A stretch of DNA of 64,000 nucleotides from Haliotispira sp965263485 (GTDB taxonomy: Bacteria; Spirochaetota; Spirochaetia; SP-2023). Location: the NCBI GenBank assembly GCA_965263485.1, contig CBDHHO010000004.1, positions 1,612,001-1,676,000 on the forward strand, written 5' to 3'. The notes under the pieces are model-generated. The model worked only from the letters and a program-made list of their open reading frames with translations, ran no database searches and was not told the origin of the DNA. The position numbers were made by a program, and so were the translations under genes. This document shows positions 51,399-60,011 of this stretch, in pieces (the stretch's first letter is position 1; each line of letters opens with the position of its first letter).

Positions 51399-53288
51399 AT
51401 GAATCGACAAAAAGCAACTCCGGCCGCAGTGCCGCCCACTCTTACAATAGCGCTGTTCTTGACCCTGTTCCTGGGCCTGTTCTTGGCCCTGTTCTTGGGC
51501 AGCTGCGGCGGCGGAAGTGAGGAGCTTGTTGTTGAAGAAGGTGCAACACAGGCATCGCAGTTTGAAGGCGTTGCCGAAATCCGCTACGGCGATTATGAAA
51601 TTGGAAAAACAGGTGGTCGACTCGTTTTGGCCACCCTCGGCGACCCCCAAACTTTCTTCAGCGCTCTAGCCAGTGGATCATCTTCAGCCATGATCACTCA
51701 AAAACTCTACACCAGTCTTGTGGACAGATCCCCGCAGAATCTGGAGTGGCAGCCCATGGCTTCCGAGTCCTGGTCCTTTTCTGAAGATCAGAAAACCATC
51801 ACCCACAAGCTCCGCAAAGGGATGAAGTGGTCTGACGGGACCCCTTTGACCGCTCAAGACTTCGTTTTCACTTACAACCAGGTATTACTGAGAAAAGATG
51901 TCGGTTCCTACTTAAGAGACGGTATGTTTGTCAACGATCTTCCTGTTAAGGTGGAGCTGATTGATGACTATACACTTTCCATCACTACAGACACCGCTTA
52001 CGCAGGCATACTGAATATCGGTAGCGCCGATCCCTATCCACGCCACATTCTGGGGCCCGTTATCGGATGGACCGAGGCGGACGGCTACGACTATGAATAT
52101 GAGCTCGTAGACGGCGGAGTTGTGGAGCAAAAAGCGGATCACATCAATTATGCTGCTCTCTCGTCTTTCTGGGGAGTCGACTCAGACGTAACGACTATCG
52201 TTGGCAACGGACCTTTCACAATCGCCGAGTATGCTCCCTCTGAGAAAGTCGTTCTGAAAAAGAACCCGCATTACTATGAGAAGGACACAGCGGGAAACCA
52301 GCTCCCTTACCTTGACGAGCTCGCAATGCTGGTCGTTACGGACCAGGACACTATACTGGCGAAATTCCAGTCCGGCGAAACGGATGTCTATAACCTCAGA
52401 GGGGAAGACTACGCTGTCCTTATCGACAAAAAAGAGTCTCTCAACTTTGAAATCTACAACTTGGGACCTGTATTGGGAGCCGAAATCATCGTAATGAACC
52501 AGAACCCCGATGCAACTGACGTAAAAGAAGAAGTTCTCTACTGGACGTCCAACAAACAGTTCAGGCAGGCGATAGCCCACGTTGTTGACCGACACACGAT
52601 CATTGACAACATCGCATACGGCTTCGGCTACCCAAAGTATTCTTTTGTCTCCCGGGCCAGCCCTTACTACTGGCAGGACGTGGATAACAAGGCTTTGAAA
52701 TACAATCCCGAACAGGCGAAGAAACTGCTCAACGGGCTCGGCTGGACCGACACGGACGGTGACGGTATCAGAGAAGACGACCAGGGCAGAAAAATTTCTC
52801 TGAGAATGACTACCAACGCCGGAAACAGAGAAAGAAAAGCTGTTGGTGAACTGTTCGTTCAGGACGCCCGGAAAATTGGTATTGAAGTTAATTTCCAGCC
52901 TCAGGACTTCAATACATTGGTTGGAAAACTCCTTTCCGGTAACGACTGGGAAATCATACTCATCAGCTTGGGCAGTGATATAGACCCCATCAGCGGAGCC
53001 AACATATATCCGTCCGGAGGCAGCCTCCACCTGATCGAACCCAACCAGGAAAAACCCCGAAGAGAGTGGGAAAGAGTTGTTGACGAGGCATGGAAAGTAG
53101 CGAACAACACAACCGACGAAGCTCAGCGAAAACGCGGCTGGCAGACTATCCAGGAAGTATGGGCTGATGAAGTTCCCTGGGTATTCACTTACAATGTCCC
53201 TTTTATGCAAGCCTATGATGCCGGACTTGGGAACGTTCAGCCGAGAAAGGGGGGGGGCAGCATTCTCCAGTATCTCTACTGGGAATAA
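51399..53288 (+). CDS. SBP family 5 lipoprotein, paralogue 3 of 3, with G9 tract near its end
   Basis: The 629-aa paralogue has the longest signal peptide core (LFLTLFLGLFLALFLGSC), built of near-identical 12-bp units. The body matches the other two (GNGPFTIAEYAPSEKVVLKKNPHYYEKD). SD GAGGAAG precedes the ATG. Nine consecutive G residues (53249-53257) encode GGG in RKGGGSILQYLYWE; paralogue 2 has ATTGGCGGGG at this place. A one-base slip would change only the last dozen residues. It lies directly before the permease genes. Confidence 0.94.
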   Translation: MNRQKATPAAVPPTLTIALFLTLFLGLFLALFLGSCGGGSEELVVEEGATQASQFEGVAEIRYGDYEIGKTGGRLVLATLGDPQTFFSALASGSSSAMITQKLYTSLVDRSPQNLEWQPMASESWSFSEDQKTITHKLRKGMKWSDGTPLTAQDFVFTYNQVLLRKDVGSYLRDGMFVNDLPVKVELIDDYTLSITTDTAYAGILNIGSADPYPRHILGPVIGWTEADGYDYEYELVDGGVVEQKADHINYAALSSFWGVDSDVTTIVGNGPFTIAEYAPSEKVVLKKNPHYYEKDTAGNQLPYLDELAMLVVTDQDTILAKFQSGETDVYNLRGEDYAVLIDKKESLNFEIYNLGPVLGAEIIVMNQNPDATDVKEEVLYWTSNKQFRQAIAHVVDRHTIIDNIAYGFGYPKYSFVSRASPYYWQDVDNKALKYNPEQAKKLLNGLGWTDTDGDGIREDDQGRKISLRMTTNAGNRERKAVGELFVQDARKIGIEVNFQPQDFNTLVGKLLSGNDWEIILISLGSDIDPISGANIYPSGGSLHLIEPNQEKPRREWERVVDEAWKVANNTTDEAQRKRGWQTIQEVWADEVPWVFTYNVPFMQAYDAGLGNVQPRKGGGSILQYLYWE

Positions 53289-53385
53289 TCGGAGCGGGAT
53301 ACTATGTTTCCTTGGTTATAGGCAATAAAATTTTTTTTAAAAAAAGGGTACAGTTCTGAAAAAGAATAAGAAGTTATACCTACGT

Positions 53386-54480
53386 TTGTCCTTCCTTGTC
53401 GATTTGGTACTGATTGCCGTTCTGATTCTGAGCGGCACAAACTGGTTTCTCTCCATTGTCATGGCAGAGACCATCATGTGGCTCGTGAGATGCTACTGGA
53501 TCAGCAGAGTATTATTATTATTTATCGGGAAACGCCTGCTTCACATGATTCCGATCATTCTCTCGGTAGTCGCTATCGGATTCTTCCTGATTCAGCTTGC
53601 ACCTGGAGATATCTTCACCCGGATGGCTCTGAATCCGGACCTTAGACCAGCTACAATCGACCGTTACAAAGCCGCTTTCGGCCTTGATAAAGAATGGTAC
53701 ATCCAGTTTTTCAGATATATTTGGAATGCCCTTCATCTCGACTTCGGTTTTTCCATAAGCTATCGCTCACCCGTATTTGAGCTCGTGCGCCAGAGAGCCG
53801 GGAACACGCTGATACTGTCCGTAACAACCATTATTTTGGCTTGGGGGCTTAGTATCCCTGTCGGTATTTATTCAGCCACTCATCAGTACAAAATAGGGGA
53901 CCAGATCATCACGATTCTCGCCTTTATCGGACTGGCCCTGCCCAGTTTCTTTATGGCTTTCCTTCTGATTTTCTTCGTATCCAGCACCGGAAACTGGCTT
54001 CCCATCGGGGGCATGTGGAGCGTTGATGTCAACCAGATGAACTTCCTCCAAAAAGCACTTGATCTGGCCAAACATATGGTCATGCCTTTATTCGTAATGG
54101 TAGCGCAAAGCATGGCGCCCCTCACCAGGATCGTGAGAGCCAATATGCTGGAAATCATGAGTCAACAGTACATCACCACAGCGCGCGCCAAAGGTCTGGC
54201 GGAGAAAATCGTTGTCTATAAACATGCGCTCAGAAATGCCATCAACCCTATGATTACCATCTTGGGTTACCAGTTTAGTTCCATTCTCGGAGGCTCCGTT
54301 CTCATCGAAGCCGTTCTGGCTTGGCCCGGCCTCGGGACATTAATGCTCCAAGGAGTCATGTCTCAGGATGTCTACCTCGTTGTGGGAAGTCTTGTTTATG
54401 GCGTGGCCTTACTGGTAATCGGTAACCTGATTGCCGATATACTTTTGGGTATTGTCGACCCGAGAGTCAGGATTTCATAA
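53386..54480 (+). CDS. Opp/Dpp-type ABC transporter permease (OppB-like)
   Basis: The C-terminal ~310 residues are a standard DppB/OppB permease starting at LLLFIGKRLLHMIPIILSVVAIGFFLIQLAPGD, with the EAA loop LTRIVRANMLEIMSQQYITTARAKGLAEKIVVYKHALRNAINP. The first ~50 residues add an extra hydrophobic hairpin (FLVDLVLIAVLILSGTNWFLSIVMAETIMWLV). The start is uncertain: TTG 53386 is the first start-like codon, but ATG 53461 or 53476 would also work. An A/T homopolymer stretch (53328-53346) precedes it. Confidence 0.9.
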   Translation: MSFLVDLVLIAVLILSGTNWFLSIVMAETIMWLVRCYWISRVLLLFIGKRLLHMIPIILSVVAIGFFLIQLAPGDIFTRMALNPDLRPATIDRYKAAFGLDKEWYIQFFRYIWNALHLDFGFSISYRSPVFELVRQRAGNTLILSVTTIILAWGLSIPVGIYSATHQYKIGDQIITILAFIGLALPSFFMAFLLIFFVSSTGNWLPIGGMWSVDVNQMNFLQKALDLAKHMVMPLFVMVAQSMAPLTRIVRANMLEIMSQQYITTARAKGLAEKIVVYKHALRNAINPMITILGYQFSSILGGSVLIEAVLAWPGLGTLMLQGVMSQDVYLVVGSLVYGVALLVIGNLIADILLGIVDPRVRIS

Positions 54481-54493
54481 GCAGGGTTTTATA

Positions 54494-55894
54494 ATGAGTG
54501 ATGTGATAACAGAAAATCTGGAGAGCAAAGAAGGTCTTGCCCATAAAGAGGAAAGCCTTTGGTCCGTCTATCTGAGGCGATTCAAAAAGCACAAACTGGG
54601 AAACATTGGTTTCATCATTCTGCTTATCTTCTACACACTGGCGCTTTTTGCCGACTTCTTTTCTCCCTACACCATGGGGTGGACTGATAAAACAAAATCC
54701 TATCATCCGCCTTCCAAGGTCTACTGGCTTTATAACGACGGCGGAAAGACTCGCTTCAAGCCCTATGCCTACGAACAGAAAATCGTGAATATTGCCTTCA
54801 AAAAATACGGAGTCATCGCGCCCTATTCTTTTCGGGCCGTTTCCATTGAGACCATCCCCGGCAAGGCCGAACTCCGATCCATTGCCAACGAGAAGGATTT
54901 CCATACCAGAAAGGCCACGATAATTAATGATGTAGTAAATCACTACGATATTTCCGGCACCGGGGAAGTGGCCCGCAGGCTGGGAGAAGCGATTGATGAA
55001 CTGGAAAGAAGCAAAGACCCGGATGCCCAAATAATATTTAATATCGGAGCCCGTATGGTCAACGGGGCAAACACTTCGCTTGATATTCACCTTATGAAGG
55101 GCAACAAAAACTTCCTCTCTTTTTTTAACAAAGGCGTTCCCTATAAATTTCTGGGGCTCTTTAAAACCGATATTCATTTCTTGGGTTCCGCAACGGGCGG
55201 TTTTTTTCTTTTGGGCGGCGATGCTTTGGGAAGGGATATGCTCTCCCGACTCCTTCACGGTTCGAGAATTTCTCTCTCCGTGGGTATCATCGGCTCGATC
55301 ATCACCTTCTTCATCGGGCTGCTGATAGGTGGCATAGCTGGATTCTTTGGAGGCCGGATTGACTCAGGTCTCATGCGGCTGACTGAAGTGGTCATCTCCT
55401 TTCCTTCGATTTATCTGCTCTTCACATTGAGAGCATCACTTCCCTCGGGGCTGTCTTCAACTCAGATCTACCTGTTGATCGTTATCATTCTGGCCCTCAT
55501 CGGATGGGCAGGCTTGGCAAGGATCATCAGAGGGATGGTACTTTCTCTTAAAAACGAAGATTACGTTCTCAGTGCTAGGACCATGGGGCTTTCGGACCTT
55601 AAGATCATCACCAAGCACATTCTTCCCAACACGGTTTCCTTCGTAATCGTACAACTTACCTTAGCGATTCCGGGATACATTCTCGGAGAATCGGCATTGA
55701 GTCTGCTGGGGCTCGGCATCACCGAACCTCAGCCCAGTTGGGGCAATATGCTTTCGGTTGCCCGTAACTACCGGGTTATTCAAGACTTTCCGTGGATATT
55801 GGTTCCGGGATTCACTATTTTTCTGTCCATTATGGCTTGGAATTTCTTTGGTGACGGAGTTCGCGATGCGTTTGACCCAAAAAGCAAACATTAA
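54494..55894 (+). CDS. Opp-type ABC transporter permease (OppC-like) with ~170-aa periplasmic insertion
   Basis: From ATG 54494 the protein has 466 aa, compared with about 300 aa for usual OppC. TM1 is NIGFIILLIFYTLALFADFFSPYTMGW. A mixed alpha/beta insertion of roughly 170 residues follows (65-235, e.g. NDGGKTRFKPYAYEQKIVNIAFKKYG and GTGEVARRLGEAIDELERSKDPDAQ) before the conserved GGDALGRDMLSRLLHGSRIS. The remaining TMs and EAA loop (LKNEDYVLSARTMGLSDLKIITKHILPN) are standard. The insertion lies outside the membrane and may contact the long SBPs. Confidence 0.93.
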   Translation: MSDVITENLESKEGLAHKEESLWSVYLRRFKKHKLGNIGFIILLIFYTLALFADFFSPYTMGWTDKTKSYHPPSKVYWLYNDGGKTRFKPYAYEQKIVNIAFKKYGVIAPYSFRAVSIETIPGKAELRSIANEKDFHTRKATIINDVVNHYDISGTGEVARRLGEAIDELERSKDPDAQIIFNIGARMVNGANTSLDIHLMKGNKNFLSFFNKGVPYKFLGLFKTDIHFLGSATGGFFLLGGDALGRDMLSRLLHGSRISLSVGIIGSIITFFIGLLIGGIAGFFGGRIDSGLMRLTEVVISFPSIYLLFTLRASLPSGLSSTQIYLLIVIILALIGWAGLARIIRGMVLSLKNEDYVLSARTMGLSDLKIITKHILPNTVSFVIVQLTLAIPGYILGESALSLLGLGITEPQPSWGNMLSVARNYRVIQDFPWILVPGFTIFLSIMAWNFFGDGVRDAFDPKSKH

Positions 55895-55895
55895 A

Positions 55896-55914
55896 GGGCA
55901 CCTCTAAAAACTCA
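55896..55914. repeat. Solo left MITE end between permease and ATPase genes
   Basis: GGGCACCTCTAAAAACTC begins one base after the TAA stop (TTAA|A|GGGC). No right end is seen, so it is a short remnant inside an operon. Confidence 0.65.
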
Positions 55915-55928
55915 AAAGATGATACAAA

Positions 55929-56960
55929 ATGGAACATAGTAAAGAAAAAATAATAATGGAAATAAGGGGATTGAAAACCCATTTCCATCTTCACGATCAC
56001 ACAGTGCGAGCTGTCGACGGCCTTGATTTCCGTGTCAGGGCCGGTGAAACGCTGGGTATCGTTGGGGAATCGGGATGTGGTAAGTCCATCACTTCCCTGT
56101 CTATAATAGGGCTCATTCAGTCCCCTCCCGGGAAAATCGAAGGAGGGGAGATGCTCTTTCACGGGGAAGATCTGGCTAAAGTCAGTAATAAGAGAATGAG
56201 ACAGATCAGAGGTAACAAAATATCCATGATCTTTCAAGAGCCCATGACTTCTCTGAACCCTGTCTACACTGTGGGATTTCAGATATCCGAGGTACTCATG
56301 CTGCACAGGGGCATGACGCAGGTGGAAGCGCTCAAAGAGAGTGAAAGGCTTCTCAATCTGGTGGGAATCTCCGATCCCCATGAACGGGTTCACGAGTATC
56401 CCTTCCAGCTTTCCGGTGGTCTCCGGCAGAGGGTTATGATCGCGATGGCCATTGCCTGTCAGCCTGAAATCCTGATAGCCGACGAGCCGACCACCGCTCT
56501 CGATGTTACCATTCAGGCACAGATTCTGCACCTGATGAAAGATCTGAAGAAAACCCAGAATACAGCAACAATCCTCATCTCCCACGATCTGGCTGTGATC
56601 GCCAGCTTTGCTGAGCGGGTAATGGTCATGTATTCGGGTGTCTGCGTTGAGCAGGCTCCCGTCAAAGAGTTGTTCAAAGATACAAAACACCCCTACACTC
56701 AAGGGCTGCTCAGTTCCGTGCCGGTCTTGGGTAAGGGGAAATATAAAGCCGACAACAGCCGTCGTTTCCTCCGTACTATCGAGGGCAGCCTGCCGGACCA
56801 CAGACACTACCCGAAAGGATGCCGTTTTGCACCGCGATGCAAAAAAGCCATGGCAAAATGCCACCGGTACGAACCCGCGCTTGTCGAGCTTTCCCGGGAG
56901 CATTCGGTTCGCTGTTTCCTTTATGACGATGAGATCCAGGCAGAAGAGCAGGGGAAATAA
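55929..56960 (+). CDS. Opp-type ABC transporter ATPase (OppD-like)
   Basis: The 343-aa ATPase has Walker A GESGCGKS, MIFQEPMTSLNP, signature LSGGLRQR (G-L instead of the usual G-M/G-Q), Walker B ILIADEPTTALD, switch His (ISHDL) and a Cys-bearing C-terminal extension (CRFAPRCKKAMAKCHRYEP...VRCFLYDD). It stops immediately before the next gene. The spacer before it contains a MITE end and no strong SD. Confidence 0.95.
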   Translation: MEHSKEKIIMEIRGLKTHFHLHDHTVRAVDGLDFRVRAGETLGIVGESGCGKSITSLSIIGLIQSPPGKIEGGEMLFHGEDLAKVSNKRMRQIRGNKISMIFQEPMTSLNPVYTVGFQISEVLMLHRGMTQVEALKESERLLNLVGISDPHERVHEYPFQLSGGLRQRVMIAMAIACQPEILIADEPTTALDVTIQAQILHLMKDLKKTQNTATILISHDLAVIASFAERVMVMYSGVCVEQAPVKELFKDTKHPYTQGLLSSVPVLGKGKYKADNSRRFLRTIEGSLPDHRHYPKGCRFAPRCKKAMAKCHRYEPALVELSREHSVRCFLYDDEIQAEEQGK

Positions 56961-58103
56961 ATGAGTGATACCATTCTCAGAGTAGAAAACCTCAGCAAAA
57001 CTTTTCCTGTAAAGGCCAGTGCCTTTTCCAATAAAAAACTTATGCTTAAGGCAGTGGACGGAGTTTCCTTTGAATTGGAGAAAGGCGAAACCTTGGGACT
57101 GGTAGGAGAATCGGGATGCGGCAAAACAACGGTTGGTAGAACCCTTCTCAGACTCTATGAATCTGATGGCGGTCGTGTATATCTCGACCCTAAAGAGATG
57201 GATACTGCCGGTATCGGTCTGCTCGACAAAAAGCGCCTGACTCTCGAAACAGAACTTGATGCACTTATGGCTGCTAGGTCGAACGGATATAAAGCCAAAA
57301 TCAAAGGGTTGAAAAAAGAAATCAAAACACTCAAAGCCCGGGCCAACGAGAGGGCGCGAGCTAAAGACCTCCTTGTTATGGACAAGGAAACTCTGAAAAA
57401 GAGCCGTCAGAGAGTCCAGATGGTGTTTCAGGATCCCTGGGCTTCCCTCAATCCCCGGATGCTGGTTAAGGACCTCATAGCCGAAGGGATAAGAGAATTT
57501 GGACTGTTGAAAGGTGAGGATATCGACAAGCTGGTAGCTGATCTTCTGAAGAAAATTGGGCTGCCCCACGCTGCGGCCAATCGTTATCCCCACGAGTTCT
57601 CAGGTGGACAGAGGCAGAGAATCTGCATCGCGAGAGTTTTGGCTGTAAACCCCGAGATAATTGTCTGCGATGAGCCTGTTTCGGCTCTTGATGTATCGAT
57701 CCAAGCCCAGGTTCTCAACCTGTTGATTGAACTTCAGGAAGAGTATGGCTTGACCTATATCTTCATCGCGCATGATCTTAGCGTAGTTCAGTATATTTCC
57801 GACCGCATTGCCGTTATGTACCTCGGCAGAATGGTGGAGCTGGCCGACAGTGAAGATCTCTATGCTTCGCCCCGTCATCCCTACACCCGCTCACTTCTTG
57901 ATTCGGTACCTGTGGCCGATCCCGAACTGAAAAATGAAATGCTTCCACCAGAAGGCGATGTTCCCAGCCCGGTGAACCCGCCGAGTGGCTGCTACTTTCA
58001 TCCGCGCTGTAAATACAAAACCGACATCTGCACCAGAGAGGCCCCTGAACTGAAAGAGCACGAGCCCGGAAGAACCTTTGCCTGCCATAATCCTCTGAAG
58101 TGA
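56961..58103 (+). CDS. Opp-type ABC transporter ATPase (OppF-like) with coiled-coil insertion
   Basis: The 380-aa ATPase has Walker A GESGCGKT (49-56), MVFQDPWASLNPR, signature FSGGQRQR, Walker B IIVCDEPVSALD and switch His (IAHDL). Between Walker A and the Q-loop, residues about 78-145 carry an extra, highly charged helical stretch (LDKKRLTLETELDALMAARS and KAKIKGLKKEIKTLKARANE) that most OppF proteins lack. It starts at the base following the OppD-like stop (SD AGCAGGGG). It is the last gene of the second opp-type operon. Confidence 0.95.
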   Translation: MSDTILRVENLSKTFPVKASAFSNKKLMLKAVDGVSFELEKGETLGLVGESGCGKTTVGRTLLRLYESDGGRVYLDPKEMDTAGIGLLDKKRLTLETELDALMAARSNGYKAKIKGLKKEIKTLKARANERARAKDLLVMDKETLKKSRQRVQMVFQDPWASLNPRMLVKDLIAEGIREFGLLKGEDIDKLVADLLKKIGLPHAAANRYPHEFSGGQRQRICIARVLAVNPEIIVCDEPVSALDVSIQAQVLNLLIELQEEYGLTYIFIAHDLSVVQYISDRIAVMYLGRMVELADSEDLYASPRHPYTRSLLDSVPVADPELKNEMLPPEGDVPSPVNPPSGCYFHPRCKYKTDICTREAPELKEHEPGRTFACHNPLK

Positions 58104-58344
58104 TTTTTGGGTGATGCTGCCAATCAGCATGAGCAAGTGTAAACGCCCTATGTAAACGATGAGGTATTTGGGGAGGCGCCCCGGCATCAGAGCCCGGTAC
58201 TTCGGTACACCTTGAATTTCTAACGGAACTTCCGAGAGAAAACGCGGGGATATCTGAGATAAAACGAAGTATTAAATCGAATTAATTGAAATTATTCCCT
58301 CCAATTTGTGTGAGCGATTTTTTCCGAATATTTGCAATATTTTA

Positions 58345-58373
58345 TTGACATCTTATAGATTTTTCGTTATAAT
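58345..58373 (+). promoter_or_regulatory. Perfect consensus promoter of the IS1634-type transposase
   Basis: TTGACA (58345-58350), 17-bp spacer, TATAAT (58368-58373). The start codon (GTG 58377 or ATG 58383) lies at or within a few bases of the expected transcription start, so the mRNA would be leaderless or nearly so. Confidence 0.85.
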
Positions 58374-58376
58374 ACC

Positions 58377-59972
58377 GTGGATATGTACATTCAAAAATAC
58401 AAACGCGAAAAGAAGTCCGGCACATACACAAGTCTCTTCATTGCTGAATCTTACAGGGAAGATGGTAAAGTAAAACGCAGACATCTTGCCAATATCTCCA
58501 AACTCCCCCCCGAACTGCAAAATGAAATTTGCAATCTCGTTTATAATTTAAAAGATAAGAACATTACTCTCAATGATATAGAGCCCATACAAGGGAAATC
58601 CTGCGGCACCCTGCTCGCCTTTAAACACCTGGCTAAAGAGACTGGTCTATTGCAGGCATTAGGCAAAGATAAACAGGCTAAATTAGCTCTGATTCAAATA
58701 ATTTACCGGATTGTGTGCCAGCAATCTCGCAATTATGTGGCTAATGAATGGTCTAAAACACAAGCAATAAAAGAGATTTTTAAACTTGATGATTTTAGCG
58801 AAGATTCTCTTTATCAAAATTTAGATTGGCTATCAGAGCATCAGGAAAAAATTGAAAATCGCCTGTCTGCTGCCAGGCATCCAGATAAGTCTCTCTCATC
58901 CCTGTTTCTTTATGATGTTACCTCATCGTATTTTGAAGGGACTCAGAATGAACTTGCCGAATTTGGTTATAACCGGGATAAAAAAAGAGGAAAAAAACAA
59001 ATAGTCATCGGTCTGCTCTGTGATAACAAAGGATATCCAGTAACTATAGAAGTTTTTAAAGGGAATACTTCTGACAGTACTACCGTGCACTCTCAGGTGA
59101 AAAAATTAGCTCACAGGTTTAAAGTGAAAGATGTCGTATTGGTTGGAGATCGTGGCATGATAAAGCGCACTAGTATAGAAGAGCTTAATGAGATGAAATG
59201 GGGTTATATAACAGCAATTACAAAGGCTCAGATTAACAGTTTGCTTAATGAAAAAGTAATTGAAATGGAATTATTTACCGAAGAGCTGATAGAAGTAGAA
59301 AACCAAGGAGTACGATATGTACTTCACAAGAACACTCTTAGAGCCAGAGAGCTTGCAAAAAATCGCGAAGAAAAAAGACGGAAACTTGAATTGCTGCAAA
59401 GTGAATTGAATCAATATTTAGCCCAGCATCCCCGGGCGAGCGTTCAGGTAGCTTTAACTAAACTAAATGCGCGGATCCATAAGCTCAAAGTGAATCGCTG
59501 GCTGCAAGCAAGTTGTGTGGAACGCAAACTTGAATTGCTCGTGGAGCAGGAAGAACTGGAGCAAGAGCAAAAATTAGATGGATGTTATATTATTAAAAGT
59601 AATGTATCGGCTGAAAACATATCTACAAAAGATCTTCATGATAGATATAAAGATTTATCGATGGTAGAACAGGCGTTCAGGACTTGTAAGCAGAGTATAG
59701 AAGAAATACGTCCTATATACGTGAGAAAGTCTTCTCGGACAAAGGGACATGTTTTTGTATGCATGTTGGCTTATATTCTGGTAAAGCGCATGGGGGAGCT
59801 TTGCTCACAGTTGAATATGAGTAGAAAGGGAATAATAAATCAACTTGATCAGCTTCAATACACTGGATATAAAACAAAAAAATTGTTAATTAAAGTATTG
59901 CCCAAGAGTCTGAGCCCCGAATTAGAAGCGATTGTCTCCTGCCTGAAGGTGAAATTGCCTTCCCACTTGTAG
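58377..59972 (+). CDS. IS1634-family (IS4 superfamily) DDE transposase
   Basis: The 531-aa transposase has the IS1634 layout: an N-terminal domain with YIQKYKREKKSGTYTSLFIAESYR, first catalytic D180 in LFLYDVTSSYFEG, second Asp in VLVGDRGMIKR (about 257), a long beta-strand/helical insertion, and the Glu in LSMVEQAFRTCK. It appears full length and intact, with start GTG 58377 or ATG 58383. I could not define the terminal repeats by eye; the element should lie between the opp operon end (58103) and the IS5-type element (60012). It is AT-rich compared with the opp genes. Confidence 0.92.
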   Translation: MDMYIQKYKREKKSGTYTSLFIAESYREDGKVKRRHLANISKLPPELQNEICNLVYNLKDKNITLNDIEPIQGKSCGTLLAFKHLAKETGLLQALGKDKQAKLALIQIIYRIVCQQSRNYVANEWSKTQAIKEIFKLDDFSEDSLYQNLDWLSEHQEKIENRLSAARHPDKSLSSLFLYDVTSSYFEGTQNELAEFGYNRDKKRGKKQIVIGLLCDNKGYPVTIEVFKGNTSDSTTVHSQVKKLAHRFKVKDVVLVGDRGMIKRTSIEELNEMKWGYITAITKAQINSLLNEKVIEMELFTEELIEVENQGVRYVLHKNTLRARELAKNREEKRRKLELLQSELNQYLAQHPRASVQVALTKLNARIHKLKVNRWLQASCVERKLELLVEQEELEQEQKLDGCYIIKSNVSAENISTKDLHDRYKDLSMVEQAFRTCKQSIEEIRPIYVRKSSRTKGHVFVCMLAYILVKRMGELCSQLNMSRKGIINQLDQLQYTGYKTKKLLIKVLPKSLSPELEAIVSCLKVKLPSHL

Positions 59973-60011
59973 GTAACAGAAAAATACTGAGAGGACGGTT
60001 CTAATTTTAAA

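Noticed and set aside
55830..57593. 587-codon open frame on the minus strand
   Set aside because: It lies entirely antisense to the oppC-like, oppD-like and oppF-like genes, which have full ABC motifs. Its translation has no family features and crosses a MITE end.
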